Assembly (NCBI GenBank): GCA_036496805.1
Contig: DASXKN010000024.1
Location: 1 to 64,000, forward strand
Direction of reading: 5' to 3'
From: SZAS-103 sp036496805
GTDB lineage: Bacteria > Pseudomonadota > Gammaproteobacteria > Xanthomonadales > Xanthomonadaceae
DNA length: 64,000 nt
Positions 21,077 through 29,449 of the stretch are shown one piece after another. Within the stretch, counting starts at the first letter, position 1. The number at the start of each line of letters is the position of its first letter. The notes under the pieces were generated by a model that saw only the letters and a program-made list of their open reading frames with translations, was not told where the DNA came from and ran no database searches. A program made the translations under genes and the position numbers.

Positions 21077-21640
21077 TCAGGGCAACTCGCCGCCGAGCCG
21101 TCCCATGAACTGGCGGTAGTAGCGCAGCTCCGCCACCGAATCGCGGATGTCGCTGAGCGCGGTGTGCGCCGAATTTTTCACGAAGCCCCTGGGCACGTCC
21201 GGCGCCCAGCGACGCGCGAGTTCCTTGATCGTGCTCACGTCGAGGTTGCGGTAGTGGAAATGCCGCTCCAGGCGCGGCATGCGGCGATACAGGAAGCGCC
21301 GGTCCTGGCAGATCGAGTTGCCGCAGATCGGCGACTTGTTCGCCGGCACCCATTGCGCGAGGAATTCGAGTGTCGCTGCCTCTGCCTGCTCAAGGCTGGA
21401 GGTCGAGTCGAGTACGCGCTGCCACAGCCCCGACTTCGAGTGCTGGTTGCGGTTCCAATCGTCCATCGCCTGCAGGCGCTCGAGCGGCACATGGATGGCC
21501 ACCTCGGGCCCTTCGGCGAGAACGGTGAGGTCCTTGTCGGTGACGAGGGTGGCGATCTCGATGATGGTGTCGGCGTCCGGATCCAGCCCGGTCATCTCGA
21601 GATCGATCCAGATCAGGTGGTCGTCGCTGGGATTGGACAT
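21077..21640 (-). CDS. orn: Oligoribonuclease
   Basis: 3'-to-5' exoribonuclease that finishes degradation of 2-5 nt RNAs, including pGpG from c-di-GMP turnover. The 187-residue protein shows the DEDDh residues: WIDLEMTGLD (Exo I), NSICQDRRFL (Exo II) and HTALSDIRDSV (Exo III). Start at ATG 21640 (MSNPSDDHL) matches the family. Its position next to a diguanylate cyclase may be coincidental but is functionally suggestive. Confidence 0.95.
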   Translation of the reverse strand: MSNPSDDHLIWIDLEMTGLDPDADTIIEIATLVTDKDLTVLAEGPEVAIHVPLERLQAMDDWNRNQHSKSGLWQRVLDSTSSLEQAEAATLEFLAQWVPANKSPICGNSICQDRRFLYRRMPRLERHFHYRNLDVSTIKELARRWAPDVPRGFVKNSAHTALSDIRDSVAELRYYRQFMGRLGGELP

Positions 21641-21700
21641 ACATGGGCAGGCTGCGGGACAGCGTGCATGATAGCGTTCCCGTCCCCGCCGGAGCGCGTC

Positions 21701-22186
21701 ATGCCCTTGGGCCTCAGCGCCGAACCCAGTCATTACGCGGTGGTTTCGGCCATGATCACGCCGGCGTTCTTCCTCACCGCAACCAGTTCCCTGATCGCCA
21801 CCTCGAACGCGCGTTTGTCGCGCGTGGTCGACCGCATGCGCCTGGATATCGCCGAACTGCAGCGGATCGATCATCCGGTGCAGATGCGCGAGCTGCGCCA
21901 GCGGGTAGACGACCACCGTCATCGCTCGCGGCTGGTGCTGGCCTCGGTACGCCTGCTCTACGGTGCGGTGACCGCTTTCGTCGGCACCAGCATGGCGATC
22001 GCGCTCGACAGCGTGATCGGCTGGAACATCGACATGCTGCCGATGCTGCTCGCGGTCCTGGGTGTATTGCTGGTGTTCTTCGCCTCGCTATGCCTGGGAC
22101 GCGAGGCGCAGATGGCGCTGAAGATGCTGGAGACCGACCTGGATCGGCAATTGACGAGGGAATCGGCGGGCGGGAAAGGCGGCTGA
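21701..22186 (+). CDS. DUF2721 family membrane protein
   Basis: A 161-residue inner-membrane protein of unknown function. An N-terminal hydrophobic segment contains the family-like element MITPAFFLTATSSLIATSNAR, here with the first 20 residues diagnostic; then a charged helical stretch (R/E/H-rich, about 38-78) and two more membrane segments (about 84-105 and 112-135). GGAG six bases before the ATG at 21701 fixes the start. It is divergent from orn. Bases 22187-22264 hold no gene. Confidence 0.75.
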   Translation: MPLGLSAEPSHYAVVSAMITPAFFLTATSSLIATSNARLSRVVDRMRLDIAELQRIDHPVQMRELRQRVDDHRHRSRLVLASVRLLYGAVTAFVGTSMAIALDSVIGWNIDMLPMLLAVLGVLLVFFASLCLGREAQMALKMLETDLDRQLTRESAGGKGG

Positions 22187-22264
22187 CCGGTTTCAACCTC
22201 ACAGCGCCGAACTTCATCATCCTTCATTCGGCTTGACCAGCTGCAACCGCTGGAATGGCGGGCC

Positions 22265-22711
22265 TCAGGAAGGCTTGCCGCGCTTGCGCCGGAAATAGGC
22301 CGTCAGCCGCGAGCCGGCTTCCTCGGCCAGAAGGCCACCTTGCATTTCGACGCGATGGTTGTGTCGCGGATCGGCGAGCAGGTCGAACACGCTGCCTGCC
22401 GCGCCGGTCTTTGGGTCGGAAGCCGCATACACGACCCGCGCGACGCGCGCGTGCACCATCGCCATCGCGCACATCGCGCATGGCTCCAGCGTCACGTAAA
22501 GCGTGCAGCCAAGCAATCGATGGTTGCCGAGCGCCCTGCCCGCCGCTCGCATCGCCACGATCTCGGCGTGCGCGCTCGGATCGTGCTCGGAGATATTGCG
22601 GTTCCAGCCCTCGCCGACGACCTCGCCGTTCGCATCAACGATCATGGCGCCGACCGGAATCTCGTCATCCTCGCGCTCGGCGCGGTCGGCGAGCGCGAGC
22701 GCATGGCGCAT
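22265..22711 (-). CDS. tadA: tRNA adenosine(34) deaminase
   Basis: Deaminates A34 to inosine in tRNA-Arg(ACG). The zinc-site motifs are present: HAEIVAM (HAE) and PCAMCAM (PC-x-x-C), plus LGNHRLLGCTLYVTLE and DPKTGAAGSVFDLL as in E. coli TadA. The first ATG in frame is 22711 (MRHALALAD), giving 148 residues. E. coli TadA has about 11 more residues before this point, and no Shine-Dalgarno precedes 22711. The frame is open upstream through REP repeats into a GIY-YIG nuclease (see the 22265-23209 entry), so the true N-terminus is unsettled. It is expected to be an essential gene downstream of guaA. Confidence 0.9.
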   Translation of the reverse strand: MRHALALADRAEREDDEIPVGAMIVDANGEVVGEGWNRNISEHDPSAHAEIVAMRAAGRALGNHRLLGCTLYVTLEPCAMCAMAMVHARVARVVYAASDPKTGAAGSVFDLLADPRHNHRVEMQGGLLAEEAGSRLTAYFRRKRGKPS

Positions 22712-23209
22712 CCAGCGCGTGTCGTCGGCGTTAGGCGTGGCACGTGGTTCGACAGGCTCACCACGAACGGCTTGCGATGTGGTCGAATTCAATCGTGGTG
22801 AGCTAGCAGATACTGTTCGTGGTGAGCCTGTAGATCCCGTTCGTGGTGAGCCTATAGATACCGTTCGTGGTGAGCCTGTAGATACCGTTCGTGGTGAGCC
22901 TGTCGAACCATGAACTTCCGCTTTGTCTTGCCGATTCCTGGCCAGGTCCCTCAGCCCCTCCCAATCATGGTCAGCGAGCGCCTGCTTCTTCGCTCGCGAC
23001 CATTTTTTGATCTGAATCTCGGACTCCAGAGCCGATTCACGCGTGGCAAAGTCCTGGCTGAATATCAGCGTTGCCGGCCTGCGAGTGTGGGTGTAGTTGC
23101 CGGGAATTTCGCCGGCCTGATGCTGCGCGACCCGCTGGTCGAGATTGTCGGTGTGGCCGGTGTAGAACGAGCCATCCGCGCAGCGAAGGATATAAACCCA
23201 AAAACTCAC
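22265..23209 (-). CDS. GIY-YIG endonuclease, open reading frame continuous with TadA
   Basis: Starting at GTG 23209, with GGAG ten bases upstream, residues 1 to about 100 are a small single-domain GIY-YIG nuclease. It has VYILRCADGSFYTG (GIY and YIG elements), the catalytic Arg region NLDQRVAQHQ, a Glu in the ESEIQIKKW helix, and the common ending WEGLRDLARNR. No stop follows. The frame runs through about 70 codons of REP-derived DNA giving STGSPRTV-type octapeptide repeats and then enters TadA in frame, 314 codons in all. This is either a real GIY-YIG-linker-TadA fusion or a nuclease gene whose stop was lost to repeat insertion, with TadA re-initiating at 22711. The nuclease call is firm; the fusion is not proven. 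Confidence 0.7.
   Translation of the reverse strand: MSFWVYILRCADGSFYTGHTDNLDQRVAQHQAGEIPGNYTHTRRPATLIFSQDFATRESALESEIQIKKWSRAKKQALADHDWEGLRDLARNRQDKAEVHGSTGSPRTVSTGSPRTVSIGSPRTGSTGSPRTVSASSPRLNSTTSQAVRGEPVEPRATPNADDTRWMRHALALADRAEREDDEIPVGAMIVDANGEVVGEGWNRNISEHDPSAHAEIVAMRAAGRALGNHRLLGCTLYVTLEPCAMCAMAMVHARVARVVYAASDPKTGAAGSVFDLLADPRHNHRVEMQGGLLAEEAGSRLTAYFRRKRGKPS
22746..22768 (+). repeat. REP-like repeat unit inside the tadA leader frame
   Basis: The full 23-nt unit GGTTCGACAGGCTCACCACG continuing to AAC, same orientation as 12649. It lies 34 bases upstream of the tadA ATG and faces the inverted-orientation array at 22791-22910. Confidence 0.8.
22791..22910 (-). repeat. Array of five 24-bp REP-derived units (tadA side)
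   Basis: Five consecutive units with an exact 24-bp period starting at 22791, 22815, 22839, 22863 and 22887. The core is GTTCGTGGTGAGCCTGTAGA followed by TACC or a close variant; only the last unit completes the REP palindrome (TGTCGAACCA). The period is a multiple of three, so the minus-strand frame stays open and reads STGSPRTV repeats. Base differences between units show they are not a sequencing stutter. Confidence 0.85.
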
Positions 23210-23237
23210 GATATCCGTACTCCACGAGTCCGTCCGT

Positions 23238-23361
23238 GGTTCGACAGGCTCACCACGAACGGGATCTGCCACCTCACCACGAACGGGATCTGCCACCTCA
23301 CCACGATCGGGATCTGCTACCTCACCACGAACGGGATCTGTTATCTCACCACGAACGGAAC
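23238..23361 (+). repeat. Array of five 24-bp REP-derived units (guaA side)
   Basis: A complete REP unit at 23238-23260 runs into units starting at 23249, 23273, 23297, 23321 and 23345, each CTCACCACGAACGGGATCTG plus four variable bases. The period is again exactly 24 bp. Orientation is opposite to the array at 22791, so the two arrays form an inverted pair around the GIY-YIG gene. The array ends about 20 bp from the guaA stop. Confidence 0.85.
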
Positions 23362-23381
23362 TGCGCCCGAAGCTTTCCGCT

Positions 23382-24953
<1,572 letters not shown>

Positions 24954-24967
24954 GCGAGGCCGTTCAT

Positions 24968-25139
24968 GGTTCGACAGGCTCACCACGAACGGCTGGGGCC
25001 GTCGCAGTCCTTCGTTCATCCCGAGCCTGCAAGCGGGCGAACGCCAGATTTCTCACTACCCCTTCGACAGGCTCACGACGAATGGCTTCTGCCGTCGCGG
25101 TGCTTCGTGGCTTTCCGTTCGTGGTGAGCCTGTCGAACC
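24968..25139. repeat. REP cluster between guaB and guaA
   Basis: Three units: a forward unit at 24968-24990, a forward variant (CCTTCGACAGGCTCACGACG) at about 25060-25080, and a reverse unit GTTCGTGGTGAGCCTGTCGA at 25117. The mixed orientation resembles a bacterial interspersed mosaic element. They occupy most of the 201-bp guaB-guaA gap and leave no obvious ribosome binding site close to the guaA ATG. Confidence 0.8.
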
Positions 25140-25154
25140 ACGGACGGCAACAAC

Positions 25155-26612
25155 TCATCCAGCTCGATAATTCGGCGGTTCCTTGGTGATCTGCACATCG
25201 TGCACATGGCTTTCGCGCACGCCGGCGTTGCTGACCTGGACGAAGTTCGGCTTCGCACGCATGTCTTCGATCGTTGCGCAGCCGACATAACCCATCGACG
25301 CGCGCAGGCCGCCAGCGAGCTGGTGCACGATCGCGCGCAGCGTGCCGCGGTACGGCACGCGGCCTTCGATGCCCTCGGGCACGAGCTTGTCGGCGTCGGA
25401 CGCATCCTGGAAATAGCGGTCCTTGCTGCCCTGCTCCATCGCGCCCAGCGAACCCATGCCGCGGTAGCTCTTGTAGCTGCGGCCCTGGAACAGTTCGATC
25501 TCGCCCGGCGCTTCCTCGGTGCCGGCGAACAGGCCGCCGATCATCACCGTCGACGCGCCCGCGGCGATCGCCTTGGCGATGTCGCCCGAATAGCGGATGC
25601 CGCCATCGGCGATCAGCGGGATGCGATCCTGCAAGGCGTTCGCGACCATCGCGACCGCGGTGATCTGCGGCACGCCGACACCCGCAACGATCCGCGTGGT
25701 GCAGATCGAGCCGGGGCCGACACCGACCTTGACCGCGTCCGCGCCGGCATCCATCAGCGCCAGCGCGGCCTCGCCGGTGACGATGTTGCCGCCGATCACC
25801 TGCACCTGCGGATAGCGTTTCTTCACCCATGCAACGCGGTCGAGCACGCCCTGGGAATGGCCGTGCGCGGTGTCCACCACGACCACGTCCACGCCTTCGT
25901 GCACCAGTGCCTCGACGCGCTGCTCGGTGTCGCCGCCGACGCCGAGCGCCGCGCCGACCAGCAGGCGTTCGGACGAATCCTTCGCCGAATCCGGGTTGTC
26001 GTGCGCCTTCTGGATGTCCTTGACGGTGATCAGGCCGCGCAGCTCGAAGCCGTCGTTGACCACCAGCACCTTCTCGATGCGGTGCTTGTGCAGCAGCGCC
26101 ATCACCTCGTCGTCCGACGCGCCTTCGCGCACGGTCACGAGGCGGTCCTTCTTGGTCATGATGTGGCGCACCGGATCGTCGAGCTTCTTCTCGAAGCGCA
26201 TGTCGCGGCTGGTGACGATGCCCACGAGCTTGCCGCCGTCGACCACCGGCACGCCGGAGATGTTGCGCGTGCGGGTGAGCTTGAGCACTTCGGCGATCGT
26301 CGTCTCCGGGCCGACGGTGAACGGCTCGCGGATCACGCCGGCCTCGAAGTGCTTGACCTTCGCGACCTGCGCGGCCTGCGCCTTGATCGACATGTTCTTG
26401 TGGAGGATGCCGATGCCGCCGAGCTGGGCCATGGTGATGGCGAGCGTGGCTTCGGTGACGGTGTCCATCGCGGCCGAGACGATCGGCAGGTTGAGGTGCA
26501 GGTCGCGGGTGAGGCGCGAGCTCAGGATGACGTCGCGCGGCAGGATCGTCGAGTGCGCTGGAACGAGGGAAACGTCGTCGAAGGTGAGCGCTTCGGCCAG
26601 GATGCGCAGCAT
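25155..26612 (-). CDS. guaB: IMP dehydrogenase
   Basis: Oxidises IMP to XMP with NAD, the committed step to GMP. The 485-residue protein has the N-terminal barrel start LTFDDVSLVPAHS, two CBS domains (about 95-205), VKVGVGPGSICTTRIV with the catalytic Cys near 303, GGIRYSGDI and the flap region YRGMGSLGAM. First gene of guaB-guaA-(GIY-YIG)-tadA. A promoter must lie in the 81 bp up to folD, but I see no convincing boxes. Confidence 0.96.
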   Translation of the reverse strand: MLRILAEALTFDDVSLVPAHSTILPRDVILSSRLTRDLHLNLPIVSAAMDTVTEATLAITMAQLGGIGILHKNMSIKAQAAQVAKVKHFEAGVIREPFTVGPETTIAEVLKLTRTRNISGVPVVDGGKLVGIVTSRDMRFEKKLDDPVRHIMTKKDRLVTVREGASDDEVMALLHKHRIEKVLVVNDGFELRGLITVKDIQKAHDNPDSAKDSSERLLVGAALGVGGDTEQRVEALVHEGVDVVVVDTAHGHSQGVLDRVAWVKKRYPQVQVIGGNIVTGEAALALMDAGADAVKVGVGPGSICTTRIVAGVGVPQITAVAMVANALQDRIPLIADGGIRYSGDIAKAIAAGASTVMIGGLFAGTEEAPGEIELFQGRSYKSYRGMGSLGAMEQGSKDRYFQDASDADKLVPEGIEGRVPYRGTLRAIVHQLAGGLRASMGYVGCATIEDMRAKPNFVQVSNAGVRESHVHDVQITKEPPNYRAG

Positions 26613-26693
26613 GTGCGGCTCCGGTGGAGGAAGCGCGCCATTATACCTTGTCGCGCGAGTCCGATGCTTGCTTTGCGGTACTTGCGATGGAAC

Positions 26694-27566
26694 TCAGCGA
26701 TCCGCCGCTTCGGCCGCTTCCAGCGTGTTCTGCATCAGCGTGGCTACCGTCATCGGGCCGACGCCGCCAGGCACGGGCGTGATCCAGCTCGCGCGCTGCG
26801 CCGCCTCGGCATACCCGACGTCGCCGACCAGACGGCCGTCTTCGAGCCGGTTGATGCCCACGTCGATCACCACCGCGCCCGGCTTGACCCATTCGCCCGC
26901 GATCACGCCGGGCTTGCCGACCGCCACGACGAGGATGTCGGCTTCGCCGACGTGCCGGCGCAGCACCTCGTGCGGGGTGAACTTGTGGCAGCTGGTGACC
27001 GTGCAGCCGGCGATCATCAGCTCCAGTGCCATCGGCCGGCCGACGTGGTTGGACACGCCGACCACGGTCGCGCTGGCGCCGCGCACCGGACGGTCGGTCC
27101 AGGCCAGCAGGGTCGTGATCCCGCGCGGCGTGCATGGCCGCAGGCCGAACTGGCGCAGGGCGAGGTGGCCGACGTTTTCGGGGTGGAAACCGTCGACGTC
27201 CTTGCGTGGATCGATCCGGTGGATCAGGCGGCTGGCGTCGGCAATGCCCGGCAGCGGGAGTTGCACGAGGATGCCGTGCACCGCGGGGTCGGCATTGAGG
27301 CGGTCGACCAGGGCCAGCAGTTCGGCCTCGGTCGTGGTCGCCGCCAGGTCGAAATCCAGCGTATGGATGCCGACCTTTTCGCAGGCACGGCGCTTGTTGC
27401 GCACGTACACCGCCGAAGCCGGGTCGTTGCCCACCAGCACCACGGCCAGCCCCGGACGCGCCTTGCCCGCGGCGAGACGGGCTTGCACCCGCACGGCGAG
27501 GTCGTCGAGCAGTGCCTCGGCGATCCGCTTGCCGTCGAGGACGCGGGCGGGATGGGGCACAGTCAT
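26694..27566 (-). CDS. folD: Bifunctional methylene-THF dehydrogenase / methenyl-THF cyclohydrolase
   Basis: Interconverts 5,10-methylene-, methenyl- and 10-formyl-THF for purine and formyl-Met synthesis. The 290-residue protein has the catalytic lysine in YVRNKRRACEKVGI, GILVQLPLPG, the Rossmann segment VVGVSNHVGRPMA and the C-terminal PVPGGVGPMTVA. ATG 27566 matches the family N-terminus; an in-frame ATG at 27617 is possible and neither has a clear Shine-Dalgarno. It is divergent from the DUF1244 gene. Confidence 0.93.
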   Translation of the reverse strand: MTVPHPARVLDGKRIAEALLDDLAVRVQARLAAGKARPGLAVVLVGNDPASAVYVRNKRRACEKVGIHTLDFDLAATTTEAELLALVDRLNADPAVHGILVQLPLPGIADASRLIHRIDPRKDVDGFHPENVGHLALRQFGLRPCTPRGITTLLAWTDRPVRGASATVVGVSNHVGRPMALELMIAGCTVTSCHKFTPHEVLRRHVGEADILVVAVGKPGVIAGEWVKPGAVVIDVGINRLEDGRLVGDVGYAEAAQRASWITPVPGGVGPMTVATLMQNTLEAAEAADR

Positions 27567-27640
27567 GGGATCAGGAGGATCATGCGGGGAATTCGTGGCT
27601 GCGCTAGAGTCGCGCATTATCGCCGATCCGACCCGTTCGC

Positions 27641-27976
27641 ATGGCCCATCCCGCCACGACTGCCGCTGACACGACCGCCGACGACACGACCGCCCTCGAG
27701 GCCGCCGCCTTCCGCCGCCTGCTGCGTCATCTCAACGTCGAACGGACCGATGTCCAGAACATCGACCTGATGATCCTGGCCGGGTTCTGTCGCAATTGCC
27801 TGTCGGACTGGTATCGTGAGGCTTCCGAGGCTTTGGGGCGGCCGCTCGGCAAGGAAGCCGCCCGCGAGGCCGTTTACGGGATGCCGTTCGCGGAATGGAA
27901 GGCTAAATTCCAGAAGGATGCGACACCGGAGCAACTGGCGGCCTTCGCGGCCGCGCAACGCAGGCACACGAGCTGA
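27641..27976 (+). CDS. DUF1244 family protein
   Basis: A 111-residue helical protein of unknown function. It carries the family core NIDLMILAGFCRNCLSDWYREA and, toward the C-terminus, REAVYGMPFAEWKAKFQ; the two cysteines of FCRNC are characteristic. The first 20 residues are Thr/Ala-rich and poorly conserved. It is divergent from folD and 38 bp upstream of the small zinc-ribbon gene. Confidence 0.82.
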   Translation: MAHPATTAADTTADDTTALEAAAFRRLLRHLNVERTDVQNIDLMILAGFCRNCLSDWYREASEALGRPLGKEAAREAVYGMPFAEWKAKFQKDATPEQLAAFAAAQRRHTS

Positions 27977-28014
27977 CGATCCCCCACCCCAAGGCCAGCA
28001 TCGAAGGAACCGCC

Positions 28015-28230
28015 ATGATCCACCAAGGCCACTGCCCCAAGTGCGGCAAACGCGTGTTGCATGTGCATGTCGAGGCGGTACTCGGGATGATTGCCAACGA
28101 GAGCAAGGCGCGCTGCCTCAGCTACAGTTGTATCCACTGCCACGTGGTGCTCAGCGTGCAGATCGATCCGCGCGGCAAGCGCCGGCCGAAGCGCGAGTCG
28201 GACGGGAAAGAGGTCGCCGAAAAGAAATGA
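28015..28230 (+). CDS. Small zinc-ribbon-like protein
   Basis: A 71-residue protein with two CxxC knuckles, CPKCG at 7-11 and CIHC around 39-42, and a lysine/arginine-rich tail from about residue 52. The arrangement suggests a single zinc ribbon; function is unknown. AAGGA about ten bases upstream supports the ATG at 28015. It ends 34 bp from the convergent moeB gene. Confidence 0.65.
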   Translation: MIHQGHCPKCGKRVLHVHVEAVLGMIANESKARCLSYSCIHCHVVLSVQIDPRGKRRPKRESDGKEVAEKK

Positions 28231-28264
28231 TGCACCCCCATAGCCGCGGGGGCATGAGGTGGCT

Positions 28265-29401
28265 TCACGCTCCGGAACAGAACGCGGCGTAGTCGATGTA
28301 TCCCGGGAACGCGAGGCCGGGCGCGCAGACCGGGCACTCCGGATCGGCCGTCAGGCGGGTTTCGCGAAAGCGCATCGCCAGCGCATCGAAGTGCAGCAGG
28401 CGCCCCGTCAGCGACGCGCCCAGGCCGAGGATCAACTTGATCGCCTCGGTCGCCTGCAACAGGCCGATCACGCCGGGCAGCACTCCGAGCACGCCGGCCT
28501 CCGCGCAGTTCGGCGCCGCTTCGGGTGGCGGCGGCTCGGGGAACAGGCAGCGGTAGCAGGGCGCGAGACCGCGATGGCGGCCGGCGTCGAACACGCTCAC
28601 CTGGCCTTCGAAGCGATGCACCGCACCGTACACCAGCGGCCTGGCGAGCTTCACGCAGGCGTCGTTGAGCAGATAACGCGCAGCGAAATTGTCGGCGCCA
28701 TCGATCACCACGTCGGCGCCGTCGAGGACGCGTTCGACATTGGCCGATGTCACGCGTTCGGCGAAGGCTTCGATCTTCGTGCGCGGATTGAGTGCGGACA
28801 GGCTCGCGCGCGCCGATTCGGTCTTGGCCATCCCGATGCGCGCATCGGTGTGCAGTATCTGCCGCTGCAGGTTGCTACGATCGACCCGGTCGTCGTCGGC
28901 GAGCACGAGCGTGCCCACGCCCGCGGCCGCGAGGTAGAACGCCGCCGGCGACCCCAGCCCGCCGGCGCCGATCAGGACGACGCGTGCGGCTTCAAGCCTG
29001 CGCTGCCCCGCCTCGCCGACATCGGGCAATTTCAGATGGCGCGAATAGCGCTCGTAGAAGTCGGTATCGCCCGCAGGTTTGACGATCGGCAGACCTTCGG
29101 CGATCCAGCGCGAGGTACCGCCGGCCACCGAGGCGACGTTCGTGTAACCGCTGGCGCACAAGGCTTGCGCGGCCCGCAGCGAACGGCCGCCGCTCTGGCA
29201 GATCAGCAACACTTCCGCACCGCGGTCGGGCAACGTCGCCAGCGGATCGGCCTCGAGTTCGGCCCTCGCGACGCCGAGCGCACCGTCCGCGAAACCGGCG
29301 GCACGCTCGTGCGCCTCGCGCACGTCGACCAGCACCGCGCCGGCGCGCATGTGCTCGCGCGCCTGCGCGGGCGTGATCTCGGGGATGGGGTCGGCGTTCA
29401 T
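28265..29401 (-). CDS. moeB: Rhodanese-MoeB/ThiF fusion, sulfur-carrier adenylyltransferase
   Basis: Predicted to adenylate the C-terminus of a small sulfur carrier such as MoaD for molybdopterin synthesis. Residues about 10-105 are a rhodanese domain with active-site Cys68 in CQSGGRS. The rest is the E1-like domain with GAGGLGSP (about 145-152), DRSNLQRQILH, DGADNFAARYL and two zinc CxxC pairs (CYRC, CPVC). In MoeZ/MOCS3 the rhodanese is C-terminal; here it is N-terminal. Upstream ATG 29410 is an alternative start. It precedes moeA and mobA in order on the minus strand with moeA 48 bp upstream. Confidence 0.88.
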   Translation of the reverse strand: MNADPIPEITPAQAREHMRAGAVLVDVREAHERAAGFADGALGVARAELEADPLATLPDRGAEVLLICQSGGRSLRAAQALCASGYTNVASVAGGTSRWIAEGLPIVKPAGDTDFYERYSRHLKLPDVGEAGQRRLEAARVVLIGAGGLGSPAAFYLAAAGVGTLVLADDDRVDRSNLQRQILHTDARIGMAKTESARASLSALNPRTKIEAFAERVTSANVERVLDGADVVIDGADNFAARYLLNDACVKLARPLVYGAVHRFEGQVSVFDAGRHRGLAPCYRCLFPEPPPPEAAPNCAEAGVLGVLPGVIGLLQATEAIKLILGLGASLTGRLLHFDALAMRFRETRLTADPECPVCAPGLAFPGYIDYAAFCSGA

Positions 29402-29449
29402 GGGAAGCATTGCGGATGCAGGTCTTGCGACGATTATCCGCCGCGCCGC

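Noticed and set aside
22791..23361. CRISPR array
   Set aside because: Units are contiguous with a 24-bp period and no unique spacers; sequence matches the dispersed REP-like family; no cas genes.
25200..27770. 856-codon plus-strand frame opposite guaB and folD
   Set aside because: Shadow frame; both minus-strand genes carry complete catalytic signatures.
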